From Artocarpus heterophyllus (Eukaryota; Streptophyta; Magnoliopsida; Rosales; Moraceae): a DNA stretch of 64,000 nucleotides. The DNA is taken from assembly GCA_025403435.1 (NCBI GenBank), contig CM046354.1:17796424-17860423 (forward strand), given 5' to 3'. Below the pieces are notes generated by a model that saw nothing but the letters and a program-made list of their open reading frames with translations, did not search any database and was not told the origin of the DNA. Positions within the stretch are counted from its first letter, which is position 1. Each line of letters begins with the position of its first letter. Below, in pieces: positions 35,481 to 59,410 of this stretch. A program made the position numbers and the translations under genes.

Positions 35481-35855
35481 AAAATTTTGAAACGCGTGCC
35501 CCCCCCTCCCATTTTGAATCCCCCTCCTTCTCTCTCTAAAATCCCTCTCTCTTTCTCAAGCTATCTCTTAACCAGAATCTAAAATTATATAGAAGTCATA
35601 CAGTTAGGAATAAGGACAAGCAAACCTCTAATTAATCTTTGTTGTGACAAAAAAAGTTTGAAAATTCATCTATTGGAATTGGCTAATGAATCATATTTGG
35701 GTGATTTCAATCAAGATAGAAGGTTTTAGATATACCGTTGGAAAGATTTTGGATAAGGAAAATACTTTTGTTTTATTAAGTTCAGTTAAAGAATCGTTTA
35801 ATGATATATTTATTGGCGCAAAGAAAAATTAAATAAAAAAGAAAATAAAAGAATG
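35481..35855. other. 3' flank of SCPL copy B
   Basis: CT-rich near 35500-35560, then AT-rich. It matches 60690-61063 downstream of copy C. It probably holds the 3' untranslated region and termination signals of copy B. No gene. Confidence 0.5.
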
Positions 35856-46039
<10,184 letters not shown>

Positions 46040-46044
46040 TGACT

Positions 46045-48264
46045 TGTAACGCTTCGAAATTAATTAAATGTTATTAGTGTGTAAAATGATAGATTAGTGT
46101 GCCATAATGAGTATTTTAAACTTAATTTGATTATTTTGTAGAAATTTCTAAATTAATGTTGTTTTTGATTATTTTAATGATTTTTAAATTACTTTAAATC
46201 ATTTTTATTTGTTATTTTGAATTTTGAAACAAAACGATTTGACAAATACCAAATATATCCCATTTGAAATTAGTGTGCTGCACCACACGGTTTTTGTGCA
46301 GTCAATTTTCCTTTTCTCTATTTATTTATCTCTCCCATTCCCTCTCATTCTCACTCACTCTCTCTTCCACTCTTTCCCTCGCTTGTCTCTCCCTCTCTTC
46401 TTTCTACATCTCTCTCTTTCTCACTCAATCTCTCAAATTTTTGAAGCAAAAATCAATCCCAAGCTTTGGGTTAGTGGATTGAAGGCTCAGGAATGCGATT
46501 TAGCGACCACAAACTCTATTTCAAGTTTCGATTCAAGGTTAGTTCTAAATTTCTAAACTTTTACAAATTTCTTAGCATTTTGAAGTTTAAGTTTTCTTAG
46601 GCTTAGAGAAGTTTTAATCTAAGTTAGAGGAACTTAAAACAACTAGAATCCAAGCTTTGTTTGATGAAAAAATGGATTTGAATCAAGATTTTTTATTTTT
46701 CTTCATTTTTCTTTATTTTTGGATTTTTTCAAAATCATTGTGTAAATCTTGTTGAAATTGGTTTAAAAGTGTTTTATATTGTTTTTCTATCAACTATGAT
46801 TATTATCCATGCCTAGGAATTGAGAAAACATGTTGAAATTTAAGATTTGGGCTCGTATAGGCCGAAACCCGTGCCTGAAAAATTCTAAAATTTTTCCAGA
46901 TCGGCAGGCCAAACTTCGTGTTTGGCAGACCGAATTCATCCTTTCGGCAAGCCAAACCTGGAAAAGTTTGACCGACCAGACCTGGCTTTCCGACAAGCCG
47001 ACCTACACAGTCCGGCCGACTGAACCAGGGTAACTGGCATGCCGACCGTGCATGGTGAGATTTTGTTATTTTTTACCCATTTTCACTGTTTTGAATCCCG
47101 ATTGAGATTTTAACAACACAATATGATTTTACAAACTTAAATGGCACACTAGGACACCATGAGATAGTTTAGTAGCATAGGATATCTCAAGTTAGATACT
47201 GATGGATGCAGTTTATATATTTAAGGTTATTCGTGGTTCCGCAGAGCTAACATGTAGCTGACCAGGATTTCAATGTAGGACATTGGCACGAGTATTGAGG
47301 TAGGACTTCTACCCTTTCCTTGGTAGCCAGTTTTAAAATAATTTTGGCCTCAAAAGAATTTTTATTAAAATTTTTTTCAATGGTGGATTGAAAAAGGATT
47401 TTATTGGTTATTTTCATAAACAGTAGACTGAGGTGACTTTCATAATAAACCTCATAATGAATATAAATGATTATATTTGGTAAAAGGAGATTTTTAATAA
47501 TTATAAAAGGATATATATATATGTATATATATTAGTTTAAGGGCATGATGCCATATCAGAGATCGGGTCGTGTAGAGTGCGACCTTAGGGGCAGGTCCTG
47601 AAACCCATCTAGGCTACTACGGTGGTATTTCGTATATGGTTTGCCCAGGAAAAGAAAATGATATTCTTTCTGGTCGACCAATAAATGGTTTTCAGTAAGA
47701 TTAACTTTATTAAATTTTATTTATTTATTCATGTATTTAAGTCTATTTTCTTAAATAATGAGAATCTTCCTTTTAAAATTAAATGTTTTAAAATATAGTC
47801 TTACTGAGCCTTTCGCTTACATTTTATTTGTTTTCAAAATCTTTCCCTTTTAGGTGGATTTCAGCTTAGGTTCGAAGAAGAGTCGGTTAACCAGACCATC
47901 GAGTAGTAGAAGAACCAAGTAGGTGATTTGATTTACAAAGAAATCAAGGCATGTATAACTTTAACTTTCTCTTTATTTTTGGACCGTGGTTGTAAATTAA
48001 TATTGTCAGTACTATGTTTGTGCATAAGATGTGAGTCAGTGGGACCTATTCTCATTTCTCCTTATTTCTTTATTATTATTTCCTTATTGTTTATTTGTTA
48101 TTCTTATGTGTTTAATTATTATAATTGCTCGCTTTAAAAAGATTTTAAAATTATCACATTTTCATAAATAATTTCTTAATTCTTAAACTCATGTTTTAAC
48201 TAAATTTCTACGTAATTAACTTAATAAAACTACCACGTCACCTCCTGTACTCCGAGGCGTGACA
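46045..48264 (+). mobile_element. 2.2-kb solo LTR, unit 2 only, chromovirus (Tekay/Del)-like
   Basis: Begins TGTAACGCTTCG and ends CCGAGGCGTGACA, flanked by TGACT direct repeats (46040-46044 and 48265-48269). Unit 1 has the single TGACT empty site at 9207-9211. It holds a CT-rich block (46300-46440), a GC-rich CGGCAGGCC cluster (46895-47048) and CTTACTGAGCCTTTCGCTTA (47802-47821) before a T-rich tract and AG. The last pattern matches the nested solo LTR in unit 1, so both belong to related families. No coding domain. Confidence 0.87.
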
Positions 48265-48269
48265 TGACT

Positions 48270-51200
48270 TTCAGTAATAGAGAAAAGATTAATTAATATT
48301 GCCAAAATATGATCTCTACGTGTATGGCATAGGCATGTGATATATATTATATAAATAACTTTGGCTTGCAATAAAATTTAATTTTACATTGTATGACTTG
48401 CAGTATTACATTTGATGTATCCATTAGCAATGCAATAAGAATTTCTCCTAGTTAAACCTAGTAGATTTTAAGCCATGCATGCACCAAGATACAAGACAAA
48501 ACACATGCGATTGCTTAAGCCTCGAGGTCCAGCATGGGCCAACCCTTTTGGCCCTAGGCTCATGACGGGCCTAGGCTGGGCATAAGAGAAAACCCTTAGC
48601 CTAAATTTGGCTCAAGCCCTAGCATTTGAAGGGCCTTGTTGTTTCGGGCCTACACCCAGGCCTGTAAGATTTGACTTTAAAATTTTAAATTTTTATTTAT
48701 TTTTAATAAGTTTTAAATAAAAAATTAATAAGCATTGCATTATGGGACTACTAAGTGTAAAGAAACATTTGTAAATATTATATAGAGTATTAAAAAAACA
48801 AATTTTTTATTTTTTTCAATATGTAACTAGTGCAAAATTATATTTTAAACTTGTGATACATGTATTAAAATAATAAGTATAGTCAAAAATAAAAAATTAC
48901 ATAAATAAATATCTGCCTTAGTGATTGAAAATTTATATTTCTTTTAAAGGTTTAAAATTCAAATCTTAAAGAAGGTAAAATAGGCGTATTTTTTAAACCA
49001 ATAAAAGGGCTTTGGTGTGCCAGGGCTAGGCTAGGCCCTGCATTATAGAAGGCAGAACCAGGTGATCTCTACTTCAGCCATGTAATAAAATACAACAACT
49101 TAAAGGGTTAACTTTTAAAAGTTTTACATGTGTTTTCTATTTGAAAGGAGAACTAGGCATAATACTACTCATAGGCATCATTAACCAATACTAAATTTTC
49201 TTTTTTGCCTCCTTTCGTTTCTTGTTTTTTTAATCCACTTTGTCAATAACGTTTTCACCAAAATAAAAGCATAAATTGTTATCATTGCTGAAAAAATATC
49301 CTAATCTAATCTTATCCTTTTGTTTATCCTTCCTCTCTTTTCTTGTCACTTCTCTCCTTCCCTCCCATCTCTCCCTCTCCTTCTTCTTTATTCCCCTATA
49401 TAACAACCCTATTAATGTACCAGTTACTAAAACTATGTTATCTTATACTTGTATATATTTTAGCATAATTACTTAGATTTACAAAGTAATTTTTTAAATC
49501 ATAACAATAATTAGTTTAAAACTGTTTCTTTTAAACCATTTCTTCAATTAAAATAAATCCTTTTTAAACCATTTCTAAATTAAATATCATTGTTAACTTT
49601 CTTATTAGAAGTTAGTATATTTGTTACAACATAATAAAGTAACTGTTGCAACATATTAATCATAAAATTTTCTAGACTAGGATTGTATGACTACAACCTG
49701 AGTCTCCTAAGTATATTTACATAAAACTAATTAAACATAATAATTTCTAATAAACATGCCACAAAAGATTTATTTGCTTAAGCAGTATCTATTCTCATTT
49801 CTACCCTTCATTTGCTACACACTATTGTCAATCAAGTGTTGCTGGAAGGTTTTTTACCTATTCAGTTCTACCCTTCATTTGCTACTCACTATCGTAAATG
49901 ATACTCTCAAAATATAATTGAAAACATTTAATGAATCATGTATAAGTCGATTATGCTTTCTTATGAACATATCTTATCATATTTAATGGGCCCAAGTATT
50001 CATAGCAGTTGTATACGATCATTGTGAGGTTAAGATTCACGAGGTCTCCAACGATTCTAACATCATAAACTTAACTTAAGTCCTCCTTATAGGTCGAGAG
50101 GTTGGTATAACACTGTTAACTTATCTTGTTTTATTTATTTCACTTAACATATTATGTGTATGCAGCATGATACTACATAATATCAAATATTGTATATAAC
50201 AAATATGCTTGACTTAAAGGGAGTATACAATATACTTTAATACTGCATACATCACATGTGGTGAGATTCTTACTTACGTGATTCTCACTTATGTGGTTTC
50301 CAGAAAATAGAATCTGCTACCTCGTCGGGTTCCTGTTTACTCACACTTAGGTTTTGTGGAAAAGCACCCAAATGAGTGTATGAGCTTAACTTGTTCTATG
50401 CTAATTAATTTAGCATTTTGTAAAAAGAAAATTAAATTCCTTCCTAAAAGAATTTTCTTTCATTATCGGAATACTTGACTATTTGGGTAGTTAAAATGAT
50501 TAATTAAGTTAAATCCTTATAACTTAGAATTTTGCTTCTTAATTTCCTTTAATTGATCATGCTAATGTAAATAATTAATGTATTAATTATGTAATTAATT
50601 AATTAATTTCTTCTAATAACTTAGCTTGACAATCATCCCATTCTATTTATGTTGGGATCATATTTATACAAAAAGGTCCATTTAAATATGAATAGTGACA
50701 TTAGGCCCATAAGCCCATATCTAGTTACTCTTCATTTCAATAGGCCAATATAGCCCACTAACACTAGAGGTGTTCTAAAGTGTTTTGAATATTGAGCCGA
50801 GAGGGATTTTGGTCCCAAAAGAGTCTTTAGATGTGAAAGGTGTTGGGCTCATAATTTGGCATTCTAATATGGTGGGTTTTTCATGAATCTTGTTCAAGAA
50901 AAACTATTTGAAAAATCCTTATAGTTGTCTAAGAAAACTCGTGTATTGTATATAAAATTTCGTGTCAAAAATCAAATATTTAATTAGAGTCCGAATTTGA
51001 TAAAACTATGAGCTATGGACTCATATAATCTTTTGAGTTCTACAATTCATTTTTTGGCTATAAAATATAATTCTTCTACGAAACAAGAGTTTTTGCCAAA
51101 AACTAGTATTGTAGAGGCACTTTTAGAGTAATCTTGTACACCATCAAATAAATGTATGTTAGAGACATTTTTGGTAAAAATTTTCTTCATGAAAGTTTCT

Positions 51201-54200
51201 CATTTTTACAAATTCTAGAACTTTTGTGTTTTTCAAAATCTTGTTTTTCGTTTGTAACATATCTGCATTTAGTGATTTATCAAAATTTACTGAATTAAAT
51301 AGTTTTCTATAAAAAGTTTTACTACTTTTCAAAATCTATTTTAAACTTCCTTTTAGAGGAAAAATCTTAAAAAATTTTCTTCATGAAAGTTTTTTGTTTC
51401 GTCAAGATCTAACATTTTTATGTTTAACAAAAATTGTAGTTTGGACTTTTCTACGATTGTTTTTGCTAAAACAAAAAACTGCATCGTTTTTGAAACTTAA
51501 ACTAAAATCTGCATAATATGCTATTTTAGTGGCAAAATCATAAATAGTTTTCTTCATGAAATTCTTTGTTTTATTGACAGCTAAAATTTAATGTTTTTGT
51601 AAAAATTGTGATTCTGTCTCTAAAAGGCTCGTTTTTACAGAAAACTTTGGCTGCCTTAAATTAAAATAATTTTTGCCCAGTTTTTTTAAAAAAATTAATA
51701 ACTCCATCTTAGATTGGAATCTCAGGAATACCCAGTCATGAACATTTGTTCAAAATTGACCCATAAAGGGCTTGTTCTTGGACTTAAAAGGTGCAAGAAA
51801 TTTGTGTTCCTAAGAACCTATTCTAAAACTCATTCATACATATGTTAACCATCATAAATATCAACCAACACAATCATAACTTTAAACACATTCACTGGAG
51901 TTTATCACATGGCCTTAAACGTAAATACATATAAACTTAATCATACTTAAGAATGAAATGTATTGGGTTAAGAATTTACCATTGATGACTATCTCTTTAA
52001 GAAATCTTTCTTTCTTTCTCCATTTTCCTCTTATGATGAATTTGAGTGCGTGGAGGGGTGAAATTTCTTAAAGAGAGAGAGAGAAAAATAGAAGAGGTTT
52101 GGCTCTAAGTAAAATGGGAGAGAAAAAAGGGCAAGAAAATGAGCCTTAAGAGTCTTGGAGCTTACTTATAGATTTTCTCAAATTTTTGGTTAATTTTCTA
52201 ACTTTAATTTATTAAGCAAATAAAGTGGGTTTTCAAGAGGCAAAATTTTTATTATTCTTCCATGAGAATGGCACCAATGCTAGTGGAAAAAGAGAGGGAA
52301 ATTAGCTTGATCACTGGTCAATGTAAGGCATCAGCCTTTTCATTATTTGTGTGCTCTAATCTTGTTCCTTTGTCCCCATACTTTACCCACATGTTCTTCT
52401 AAATTGTGGAATTGCTCATCATGTTCTGCTAATTGGCTAGTTAATAGGAGATTTTTGGTTCTTGATGGATCCTCTAATCCTGATTAATTGTTATCTAAAA
52501 CTAACACTTGAATTAATTGGTAACGACGTTATCTCTAAATTGTTACTAAAATTGGACTGCTAAAACTAGTCGTTGACTATATAAAACCCAAACTTAATTT
52601 TTCCTGTACTTATCTCACAAATGACATTGTCTTCAACAGTATAAATTCCAAGCATAGATAACAGTTTTACTAAAAAAACTATTTGCAGAACCTTTATTCT
52701 AGCTATTAGGCAATGAAGGACGTTTTGTATATTAGATTGTTTCTCTGAACACTGCTAATACTATACTATACCTAAAATTCTCATATATTCAATTTTCAAG
52801 TTAATTGATAGTCTAAATTTCCCCTCCACCTTAAATTGTGGTGTAAAAGTATAAACCAAATTATTTTACTTGTAAGGGCTATAAAATCTAGATTTTAATA
52901 TTTAATATAGAATTTTGGAATTTATATTATAATTCCACAAATTCTTCAATCTTAAAACATGACATGAGTTTTCCAAAAAAATCTCCAACTTAAGTGTTTA
53001 CAATTCAACAATTAATCTAGATTTTAATAATTAATATTGAACCAAAATTTGCTCTAATTGTTAAGGATGTATTAATTTATCTCAAGTCAACAATTTTCCT
53101 AAACTTTCACATTGTTTCACACTCTTGCATCTCTAGTTATCTACTATCACAGTCAATTGTTAAGCATTCTAGCTAAAGGCTCACAATTATTCTTAAACTG
53201 GCTGGACATGCTTAGTATGACTGAGCTTGTCATACTGTTGTTATTCCCGACAATCTAATAATAACTTGCTCTTATATGTTCTAAAATCTTACTTTCTTGT
53301 GAGTTTAATGGTGTAATTATAGAAAAATCTTTAATTAATTGTACTTATTAATTATTGAATTTTTACCCTATCCCTCTTCTCCTCCACTCCGTTGAATCCT
53401 TTTCTACACCCATCATCCTTCTTACTATCGCCACCTCCATTGTCCTTCGTCAAAGCTCTTGACATTGCTGACTATGATGTGAGGTAGATTTGGTATTGGA
53501 GATCACCTTCGGTAAGCCACGAAATCACAAGCAAAGCCACTAGATCTCTTCGGCATCGCTCCAAATGGCCCTCTTTCTCACTGAAAGTTGCTAACCACAT
53601 AGATCTAGTGTTGCCATCATCTTCATTGTAAGGCCACCTTTGGAGACCTACCGCTTCGCTGTGCTGGCATCATTTTTTGTGCGAAATCACCATGGAGATT
53701 AGGCGTGGAAATTTTCTTCATCCCACAACCATTGTCTTCGATGCAAGCTCAGGGCAACATCAAATGAAAGACTAGATTTGTTGTTATTGTCTTTGAATTT
53801 TTTGAAGAGTAGTGTTTTTTATATAGATTTTTTATTTTTTTTGTTTATCTTGATTGTTTTGTATCTTTTGTATTTCCTGTCTTTGATTGTTGTTCAATCA
53901 TTGTTCTATGTTTGGCCTCGTAATCTTTGTTTAGTAGATTTCTAAGTTTACACTGTTGTTCATTGGTGGCGGATGCGGTGGCCCATGATGGATGACTCAT
54001 GGTGGTGACTTGTGTCAATAGTTATAGTTTTTATTTTTTATTTTTATTTTTATGGTAATAAGGTGAATTATATTTGTTGTGTTTGTTATTTTTTTAAAAT
54101 TATTACCTTTACAATTTTTTGAATCATTTTGTAAAAGAGAGAAAATAACATGGTAATTTATAAAAAATAATCTATAAGATTACTCTCCAATGATTGCAGA

Positions 54201-55972
54201 TGGTTGTCTATTTTTTTTTTAAATAAAAGTAATCTAGCAGGTTAAAGAATAAAATCTATCAAATTTATTCTCCAACAACCAAAGCCAACAATTCCGGACG
54301 ACAAATTATTTTTTTTTGAGATAAAAAAATAATCAAGTAGATTATAAAAAATGGTATATTAGATTACTCTCTAAGAACTAGGCCAACAAGCGATGATCGA
54401 TAGGGTGACTTGAGATTGTCTTCGATGGCATCTGGTAGATTACTGATGATAATCTTATTGTCTACACAATGGGAGTAATTTCTAATATATTTATACATAT
54501 ATTAATATTTGACCAGTCCATGTAGTAATAAAAGAGCAATATAACTATCCAATTATTTAAGGGGTAGAAAAGATTAAGTGTCTTTCAAAGAAATATTTAA
54601 CCAGTCGATAATTCTAAAAATATGAAAAAATAAAAAAGATAAAAATTTTAAAAATATGAAAAAAAAACACAAAGCACTTTTTTCCTTAGTTTTCTTATCT
54701 TTTTTTTTTCCTTTCCCTCTTCAAGGAAATTTCAGTCATTCTTGAAATATCAATTTTGACTTAGGTACTGTACAAATATTTTAAAGAGAAAAATAGAAAA
54801 GGGAAAAATTCTAAAAATATGATAAAAAAAAAAACACAACGCACTTTTTTCCTTAGTTTTCTTTTCTTCTTTTTTTTTTCCTTTCCCTCTTCAAGGAAAT
54901 TTCAATCCTTCTTGAAATCTCTTTTATACAACGGACCATGTACAAACCTAAATCATAATATTTCTATTCTTAGGCTAGGCAAATCTTAAATATTGTAGAG
55001 TTTTTTATCCTAGCCCACTAATCCGTAGTCTTAAAAATAAATTCCAAATTAATAAGTAAAACTATTTTACAAAATCGCGTAACCAAAATGAATTGCTATG
55101 GTACTATATTATTCATTGACTATATCAAAACTTAATCTTGAATTTTTCTACACTTGTCTCGGAATTGACGTGGTCTTTAAAAGTATTACTTCTTGAGTCC
55201 AAACAGCATTTTTACTAAAAAAATGCTTCTCATGTAACTTCAATTTCTAGCCACTAGAAAATTAAGGATATTTGTATATCAGAGTGTTTCTCTGAAAAAT
55301 TGCTAATGCCCTAGTGTACTTGAAATTCTTATATATTAAATTTTCAAGTTAATTTATGGTTTGAATTTTTTTTCTCTATCTTAAATTGCAATGTAAAGCC
55401 TTCAACCAAATTATTTTGCTCGAAAGAGCTATAAAAATCTAATTTTAATGTTTAATATAGAGTTTTAGAATTTATAATATAATTACTTTAATTCTCCAAT
55501 CAAAAAACATAACATAGAATTTTTAAAGAAAATCCTCGATTTAAATATTTAAATTTCAACATTTAATTTTAAGGTTTCCTTGGTCATCAATCAAACTATC
55601 CAAGTTCGTTACGCTTGCATCTCAAATTTCTTGACATTTACTAACATTAAACTCTCTATATGAGTAAGAGCAACTTAATGTGGTTTAAGTGCATTGAAGT
55701 ATCTATTTGTAGACTACTAAAGTAGTTCTATACTTGAAATTCTTATATCTGGAAGCCCAAGTCCCTTATTAATAAAGCTCCCTTCATCTTAGTTTGAGAT
55801 AGAAGGTTTATAACATTGAACTGAATTCTTTAAGTGTAAATGATAGAGTGTTTAATTGTTGGACCAAAATTCTGCTCTACCATTAAGGATATATTAACTT
55901 GTCTCAAGTCAACTATTTTCTTAAACTTTCTTACTCTTTCATAATTATTCATCTAATTATCTACTATCATGG
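48270..55972. repeat. Unit-2 copy of the intergenic repeat block
   Basis: Collinear with 9212-17342 of unit 1: GC-rich palindromic repeat (about 48520-49060), AT-rich LTR-like sequence, old direct repeat copy 1 (52560-53360), the duplicated 110-bp block (54640-54925) and copy 2 (from 55120). It lacks the Tourist MITE and the CATA array. No gene was recognised; the frames present are short, simple-sequence or unshared with unit 1. Confidence 0.7.
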
Positions 55973-55977
55973 CTCAC
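55973..55977. other. Empty target site of the 15-kb retroelement
   Basis: A single CTCAC in GGCTCACCATTAAACC, exactly where unit 1 has two CTCAC copies around LTR sequence. It shows that the retroelement entered unit 1 after the units were duplicated, or was never in the copy that gave rise to unit 2. Confidence 0.85.
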
Positions 55978-56885
55978 CATTAAACCTTCTAGCTAAGAGC
56001 CCGCGGTTATGCCTAAACTTGCTCAATATGCATAGTATGACCGAGTTTGTCATACTGTTGTTTTTCTCGGCAATCTAACAAAAACTTGCACCTATAGGTT
56101 CTAAACTCTTACTTTCTTATGAACTAATAAGTATAATTATGCAAGAATCTTTAATTAATTATACTTATTAATTACTAGATTTTTGAAGATACTACAATAA
56201 GCTGAAATGTTATGACACATAAAGGTACAAGCTAATGGACTCTGTGGGGCCAATGGAGAGAGGCTTGTGGGCTAGCACATGGATAAATAATAATACAACA
56301 TGACAATCGATTATGCCTAATTAAATAGATCATGACTAACCTCCATAATTCCATTAAGATTTTGAAAATTTCAATTAATCATTCTAACAACACCTAAAGT
56401 GCATGTTGCTATGTCATTATGGACCCATAACTGTCGCCCTCGTGATCATCGATAAATCCTAACAAGGAACAAATAATATGTGTATATATATATAAACATA
56501 TATACTTTTAACAATTATTCATCGACCCAAAAGGTTATATAGGTGTAGAAAATGTTATGTAACCTCATTCATATTCAAAGTACTCCTTTTTTGTACACAT
56601 GTATATGTGGGTCCCATTTGTTTTTAAATAGTTGAAAAAGAAGTGCTTTAGCTTATCTTTAAGACAAAAATTGTTTTAGCCTATCAAGATTTGATATATC
56701 AAAATAGGGTTAAAATCCATGTGTTCGAATGTACATTATATCATATATTTTTTCAAGAGCACTGGGGTACATGATGCTAGTAATAAAGCTATCATTATAT
56801 AAAATTTTAGAGATTTTAAAACAACTGTCAATTTGATAATCTTATTTAAAAAAAATTTAAGATTGTGCATTCGAAAAAAAAGCAC
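55978..56885. other. AT-rich flank, no gene seen
   Basis: Aligns with 32354-33228. The first 400 bp are the sequence that is found twice in unit 1 (19488-19880 and 32349-32717). Non-coding. Confidence 0.55.
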
Positions 56886-57376
56886 TCAAAATGTAGTTTA
56901 GATGATACCTAAAAGATGACGGTTTCTCAAAACACTATTGTCATATCCTACGCGATATGGAAAACTCTGTCTTTTGAAAATTTGTACCATAGTTCACACG
57001 ATGGTTTTTTTGTAAATGGTTATTTAAAGTCAATATTAGGTGACGGTTTTCAGGAGCCCATTGTCTAATATCCCTTTTTTTAATATCTTTCAAAAAATTA
57101 ATATCGCATTCAGTCTTCTCTCTCTCTCTTCCTCACCCATTCTTCTCTCAATCACCAAATCGGCCTTCACTACGATTGGCATTGCTTTTGCAGTATCCTT
57201 CTTGCCTCAACTTGCCTTTATCGCCTTGCTTCGTTGTTACTTTGCCTTGCCTCGCCGCGCCACTGACACCTCCATCATGTTGCCTCCCTCGCCACGCCTC
57301 CCTTGCCTTCGTCACCATCCCTCCACCATCCAATATTGAGTTTGGAATGTTTCTTTTATTTTTCCTTTTGTATAGC

Positions 57377-57885
57377 TAATTAGGTTTTATTTGTTTTTTA
57401 TATGTGGATTTGTTAGTAGGAAATTGTTTGGAATTAGTTATAAATTATTTGTGGAGTGTGTTGTGAGGTTGAACTTGATTGATTTAGGTATGTTAGTTTT
57501 AAGTTTCTTTTGTTATTTAGTTAATTAGGTTTAATTTATTTTTTGCAAGTGGATTTATTATTGGAAATTGTTTAGAATTAGTCACAAATTATTTGTACAA
57601 TTTGTTACAAGATTGAATTTGATTGATTTGGGTATGTTAGTTTTAGTTTTCTTTTTCTATTTAGCTAATTAGGTTTAATTTATATCTTACAATTGGATTT
57701 GCTATTGGAAATTGTTTGAAATTAGTTATAAATTATTTGTATACTTTGTTGTGAGTTTGAACTTGATTGATTTGGGTATGTTGGTTTAGTTTTCTTTTGT
57801 TATTTAGCTAATTAGGTTTAATTTATATTTTTCCAGTGGATTTATTATTGGAAATTGCTTGAAATTAGTTATAAATTTATCTAAT
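57377..57885. repeat. 144-bp tandem repeat, about 3.5 units (unit 2)
   Basis: Units start at TAATTAGG at 57377, 57522, 57666 and 57809 (periods 145, 144 and 143). Unit number and phase match the unit-1 array at 33725. Confidence 0.85.
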
Positions 57886-58182
57886 GTCAAGCAATCGATT
57901 TGCCAAGGATGGTTAACATTAAGTCGAAAGCAATGTCTAGTGGTACTCCATCATCTGTTTCTTGCTAGAAATGGGAGCATGCGTGCTCGTATGATTGACC
58001 CATTTATAGAGGCCTACATGAAAGAAATAGAAGATGCAAATCCCAAAAGAAGAAGGAATAAGAAATGATTGCAAGATGAACACAACCACACTTTTAGAGA
58101 GTGGATATAGGCACATACATATATAATAAGACTTGTGAGTCTTGAAATGAAGGTATCTCGAAGACTTGTTTAAGTTCAATAA

Positions 58183-58736
58183 ATGGTTATACATTTTACA
58201 CTTGTGAAAGAGATGAAAAGCACCTAGTCCAAAACAGTGGTGTGTGTCATTGTGTCTATTCCATGTATATTTCTTTTGCAAAAGACAAGAATCCTGTGTA
58301 CGGAATAATGACCTACTATGGTTATGTTGATGACATATGAGAACTTGACTATTGTGGACTTCAAGTGACTCTTTTTAAGTGTAAGTGGGATGACAATAAC
58401 TATATGAAAGTTGATGACAACGGCATCATGGTAGTAGACTTTAGAAGATTGAGTTATAAGAATAATCCATTCATTATGGCATCACAAGCTAAACAAGTTT
58501 TCAATACCACTAGTTTTAAAGATTTGGAGTTGCCACTAGTCGTGCCATTGAAGCCAAGAGCAATTAGTGATGTTGATGAAGATAATGTTGAATGTAGCGA
58601 TATTCTATCTTTTCACAAAGGGTTACCATCAGTGGAGGAGGTTGACGTTTTTGACGGTGACGATTCACATTTACTCCATGTGGATATTGAATGGATTTGT
58701 GTTGATAACACTACTAAAGGTAAGAGGAAAAAGTAA
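58183..58736 (+). pseudogene. CACTA TNP2 transposase C-terminal fragment (DUF4216 region)
   Basis: A continuous frame reads NGYTFYTCERDEKH, NSGV, YGIMTYYGYVDDI, a TGA near 58338, then ELDYCGLQVTLFKCKWDDNN, VDFRRLSYKNNPFIMASQAK and QVF. This is the C-terminal part that follows the catalytic region in plant En/Spm TNP2 proteins. The stop sits where the family has Trp (TGG to TGA). The catalytic domain is absent. Unit 1 has lost this fragment completely. Confidence 0.75.
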
Positions 58737-59149
58737 TAATGTACGTTTTATAGCATTTTTATTGAACTATTTCATATATTGTTGTATTTGTATTTTATTA
58801 TGTTTATTTCATTCCCTCATTGTTGCATTGCATTTACTTTGTTGATTTTTTATTTGAAGTGCTATTTCATTGCATGAACTTTGATTGGTGTGAGAGTTTA
58901 TTGAATTACTTTCATGATTGTGTATAAATTGTTATTTTTTGTTTAATTTATAATTGTTTTAAATATTAGTGACTCTTAGAGGTTTTCTTTTATTGTAATG
59001 CCTTAAACCTCCATGCAGTCCAGCTAGTGGGACCTCAACATAGTCGGGTCTTATACTCATTATTCATAAATACTATCCCCTATCAATTAATATCAACACA
59101 TGACTTAAGAACTTTACACTACAACAAATTTGAGATTATACGACTTTTA

Positions 59150-59410
59150 TTTAACGACCGGTTTTAAAAAACTGTCATGATAAGGAAAAAAATGCGGCAA
59201 GTTACGTCTGCAAAGACAAAAACTATTGTGGTAAGTTCGGAAGCTACCACGATGGTTTTTTAAAAAACTGTCGTGGTAGGTTAAGCATACCACAACGGTC
59301 TTTAAAAAAACCATCGTGGTGGCTCCCCCTACCACAATAGTTTTAAAAAAACCGTCGTGGTAGCTTTACCTTACCACGACGGCTTTTTTAAAAAACGGTC
59401 GTGGTAGCTT
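59150..59410. repeat. CACTA subterminal inverted repeats, unit 2
   Basis: At least seven alternating copies of ACCACGA(C/T)GGTTT and AAAACC(G/A)TCGTGGT. Adjacent pairs form near-perfect hairpins of 12-16 bp with A/T loops. In En/Spm elements such repeats bind the accessory transposon protein. Confidence 0.75.

Larger units (their letters stand above)
56886..59116 (+). mobile_element. CACTA-related remnant, unit 2, with TNP2 C-terminal fragment
   Basis: GACGGTTT/ACGATGG-rich segment (56915-57060), CT-rich leader-like stretch (57110-57330), 144-bp tandem array (57377-57885), TNP2-derived coding remnant (58183-58736) and AT-rich tail. The order suggests a shrunken CACTA element with another CACTA end directly beyond it at 59117. 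Termini of this part are not certain. Confidence 0.55.

Noticed and set aside
46224..46556. Plus-strand 110-codon frame within the unit-2 solo LTR
   Set aside because: Derived from a TCTC-rich leader tract inside an LTR; the alternative frame is equally open.
57377..57885. CRISPR-like regular repeats
   Set aside because: The 144-bp units are directly adjacent without unique spacers, in a plant transposon setting.
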